Source: Neoroseomonas lacus (GTDB taxonomy: Bacteria; Pseudomonadota; Alphaproteobacteria; Acetobacterales; Acetobacteraceae). Taken from it: a stretch of DNA of 64,000 bases. Of this stretch, positions 62,779 through 64,000 are shown piece after piece. The stretch spans positions 211,034 to 275,033 of the forward strand of contig NZ_BMKW01000002.1 in NCBI RefSeq assembly GCF_014644535.1. The letters are read 5' to 3'. How positions within the stretch are numbered: the first letter of the stretch is position 1; every line of letters begins with the position of its first letter. The position numbers and the translations under genes are program-made. The notes below the pieces were generated by a model. That model ran no database searches. It worked only from the letters and a program-made list of their open reading frames with translations, and was not told the DNA's origin.

Positions 62779-63207
62779 CTACACCTTAATCCCGTGTTTA
62801 GCGATTTCCTGCGCAAGGTACTGCGAAAGGGCGGCCTCAACGACCTCCCTCTTTGCGCGCCGGGTTGCACCCAGGAGCCAATCTAGTTGGACGTGGATAC
62901 GCTCGTTGATTCGCGCGTTGCACGGGATGGTGCGGTCGTCGCGGACAGACGCGGCATTCCACGGCGCATCGCGCCACGGCTTCGCCGTCGGGGTCGGGGG
63001 CGGAGTGAGGGTGGGGATGGGCTTATGGATCGGCACCGCTTCGAGACGAGGAGGCTCCGCTACGCCATCAGCTTCGATGCCGCGCTGGATGAGAAGGCGC
63101 GCAGCCTTCGAGCGGTCCGGCAGGTCAGGGTGGCGACGCCGCCACGCATCCAGATTGTCGTCCAGCTCTTTTGAAACATGGAATTCGAAGCGGCGGGTTT
63201 CGGGCAT
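62779..63207 (-). CDS. Double ribbon-helix-helix DNA-binding protein
   Basis: The 142-residue protein has an N-terminal RHH-like unit (about 5-45: RRFEFHVSKELDDNLDAWRR, then SKAARLLIQRGIE). A Pro/Thr-rich linker follows (about 59-77), then a second unit (about 98-138: ARINERIHVQLDWLLGATRR, EVVEAALSQYL). RHH proteins usually dimerise; a fused pair could act as one. Such regulators are typical of plasmid partition, plasmid copy control and antitoxins. ATG 63207 follows TTGAGGACC. No toxin is seen beside it. Confidence 0.6.
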   Translation of the reverse strand: MPETRRFEFHVSKELDDNLDAWRRRHPDLPDRSKAARLLIQRGIEADGVAEPPRLEAVPIHKPIPTLTPPPTPTAKPWRDAPWNAASVRDDRTIPCNARINERIHVQLDWLLGATRRAKREVVEAALSQYLAQEIAKHGIKV

Positions 63208-63661
63208 ATCGCGGTCCTCAAGGAATGATGTTACGTAATGAACGAATTTACCGGATATCGATGTTGCCGTAATTTTCGGAAACTCGCTAACCCCCATTGA
63301 TTGCCGCTGCTGCAGCAGGAGCGGCTTTGCTGGCATTGCCAGCGAGCCGTACCCCGAACGGCGACGGCTCGGCATGGGTGCTCGACTACATAAGTGCCGC
63401 AGCACAGGAGACATGCCGGCGAGCACCGTGTAGGCGCGGCAGGGCATCGGGAGGGTCGCGGTGTTAGTCGACCCGTCAATGGCCGGCGCAACCAAGCGGC
63501 GAGCAACGGTCGAACCCGCGCACTCAACAACGGCGCGGAGCGAGCCCACACATACGAGCTTCCCGAATTTGGCAGATCTGCTCCGCGATTGTTGCATTGA
63601 TGGAATGCAGCGAATCGCACGACAGCTAGGCCACAATCTCTAGCTTGCACAGAAAGGGATC
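63208..63661. other. 454-bp gap between divergent RHH and KilAC genes
   Basis: It should hold both promoters. The AT-richer stretch next to the RHH start (TGATGTTACGTAATGAACGA) is a good candidate, with TTACGTAA as a small palindrome. A CTGCTGCAGCAG palindrome lies near 63308. Open frames on both strands lack coding character. Confidence 0.35.
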
Positions 63662-64000
63662 ATGTGCGTGGTCGGTTGGGATAGCGACGAGGTAGAACTT
63701 AAAAAAGTGGGGACAAGCGAAGGCGAGTTCTGCATCTCCGATGTCGGGAAAATGCTGCGCTTCACGAAGCTTCGGCAGCTCTTCGATTTCATGAGCACGA
63801 TCGGGTGGATCCAAAGGTCCAACGGCGGCGCGTGGGTGGCTACCCAGTTTGCCGTCGAATTTGGCTTCATGCGGAGGCGCGCGCACGTCACAGCGCGCGG
63901 CCTCGAGCAACTCGCGCGCCGCATTAATGGCCTCCCCGATACGTCGGCAATTTACAAGCGCGTCCTGGAGGAGTTCCGATCCCAATTGGACCGCGGGTGC
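63662..64000 (+). CDS. KilAC-domain phage antirepressor-like protein, 3' end outside window
   Basis: ATG 63662 follows AAAGGG and is the first start after an in-frame TAG. The 113 visible residues read EFCISDVGKMLRFTKLRQLF, then MSTIGWIQRSNGGAWVATQF and VTARGLEQLARRI, matching the pattern of KilAC domains at the C-terminus of phage antirepressors (lFd-WL---GWlyr---g-W---------G---T-kG---La). Here the domain begins close to the N-terminus, without the usual Ant/BRO domain. It points to prophage or plasmid DNA continuing to the right. Confidence 0.6.
   Translation, partial: MCVVGWDSDEVELKKVGTSEGEFCISDVGKMLRFTKLRQLFDFMSTIGWIQRSNGGAWVATQFAVEFGFMRRRAHVTARGLEQLARRINGLPDTSAIYKRVLEEFRSQLDRGC

Noticed and set aside
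63231-63650. Minus-strand gene upstream of the RHH gene
   Set aside because: The frames are Arg/Ser-rich shadows without a ribosome site. The RHH protein starts well at 63207.

Overview
The window is visibly GC-rich DNA from an alphaproteobacterium. The gene set fits the Acetobacteraceae, and a Roseomonas-like genome is my best guess: an ATP12-type F1-ATPase chaperone, a DUF1127 protein, a CbpA/CbpM pair, and five tricarboxylate-receptor (Bug/TctC) binding proteins without permeases beside them. No 16S rRNA gene is present, so the genus is inference.

From 1 to about 54.5 kb the window reads as ordinary chromosome with short operons. 1-12.8 kb: a partial outer-membrane beta-barrel protein, an EF-G-like GTPase, a ThDP enzyme, an acetyltransferase/Bcr-type efflux pair, CbpM/CbpA, an M20 dipeptidase, an acyl-CoA synthetase/enoyl-CoA hydratase pair and a branched-chain aminotransferase. 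13-22.5 kb: a DegP-type protease divergent from a two-component system, an acetyltransferase, a CapA remnant, a small secreted repeat protein, and an OsmC / flavin oxidoreductase / FAD oxidoreductase / MaoC cluster. 22.7-32 kb: a winged-helix TPR regulator, DUF1127, a DMT exporter, lipoamide dehydrogenase, three Bug proteins and a CBS-BON protein. 32-44.7 kb: RarA, three tandem YopT-like (C58) cysteine protease homologues (one broken), a fluoride channel, a PrpF-type isomerase, an RluC-type pseudouridine synthase, AsmA, ATP12, acylphosphatase, a choloylglycine-hydrolase-family protein, an acetyltransferase and a second IlvE. 45-54.4 kb: MarR, a second two-component system, a DEAD-box helicase, periplasmic carbonic anhydrase, a TRAP/TAXI pair and LipB.

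At 54,447 a tRNA-Leu(GAG) gene marks a change. Beyond it the DNA looks like a decayed island: a tRNA 3' fragment, GGGGAC-rich DNA, a lone nucleotidyltransferase, a frameshifted SRAP gene, small unknown ORFs, a 543-aa protein with a C-terminal R-x4-H (HEPN-like) motif, a 5'-truncated protein, a thioesterase, an orphan Bug protein, a truncated ThDP decarboxylase, an IS630-type fragment, a double ribbon-helix-helix protein and a KilAC-domain protein cut by the window end.

Non-coding structure is unusually rich: a 142-bp composite palindrome (34-bp perfect inner arms), a family of about 125-bp palindromic repeats in two full copies and one half copy, a roughly 36-bp element with a TGACA-G-TGTCA dyad in two copies, and several strong hairpins between genes. 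The candidates most worth following are the tandem YopT-like proteins, the HEPN-like island gene, and the palindromic repeat families.
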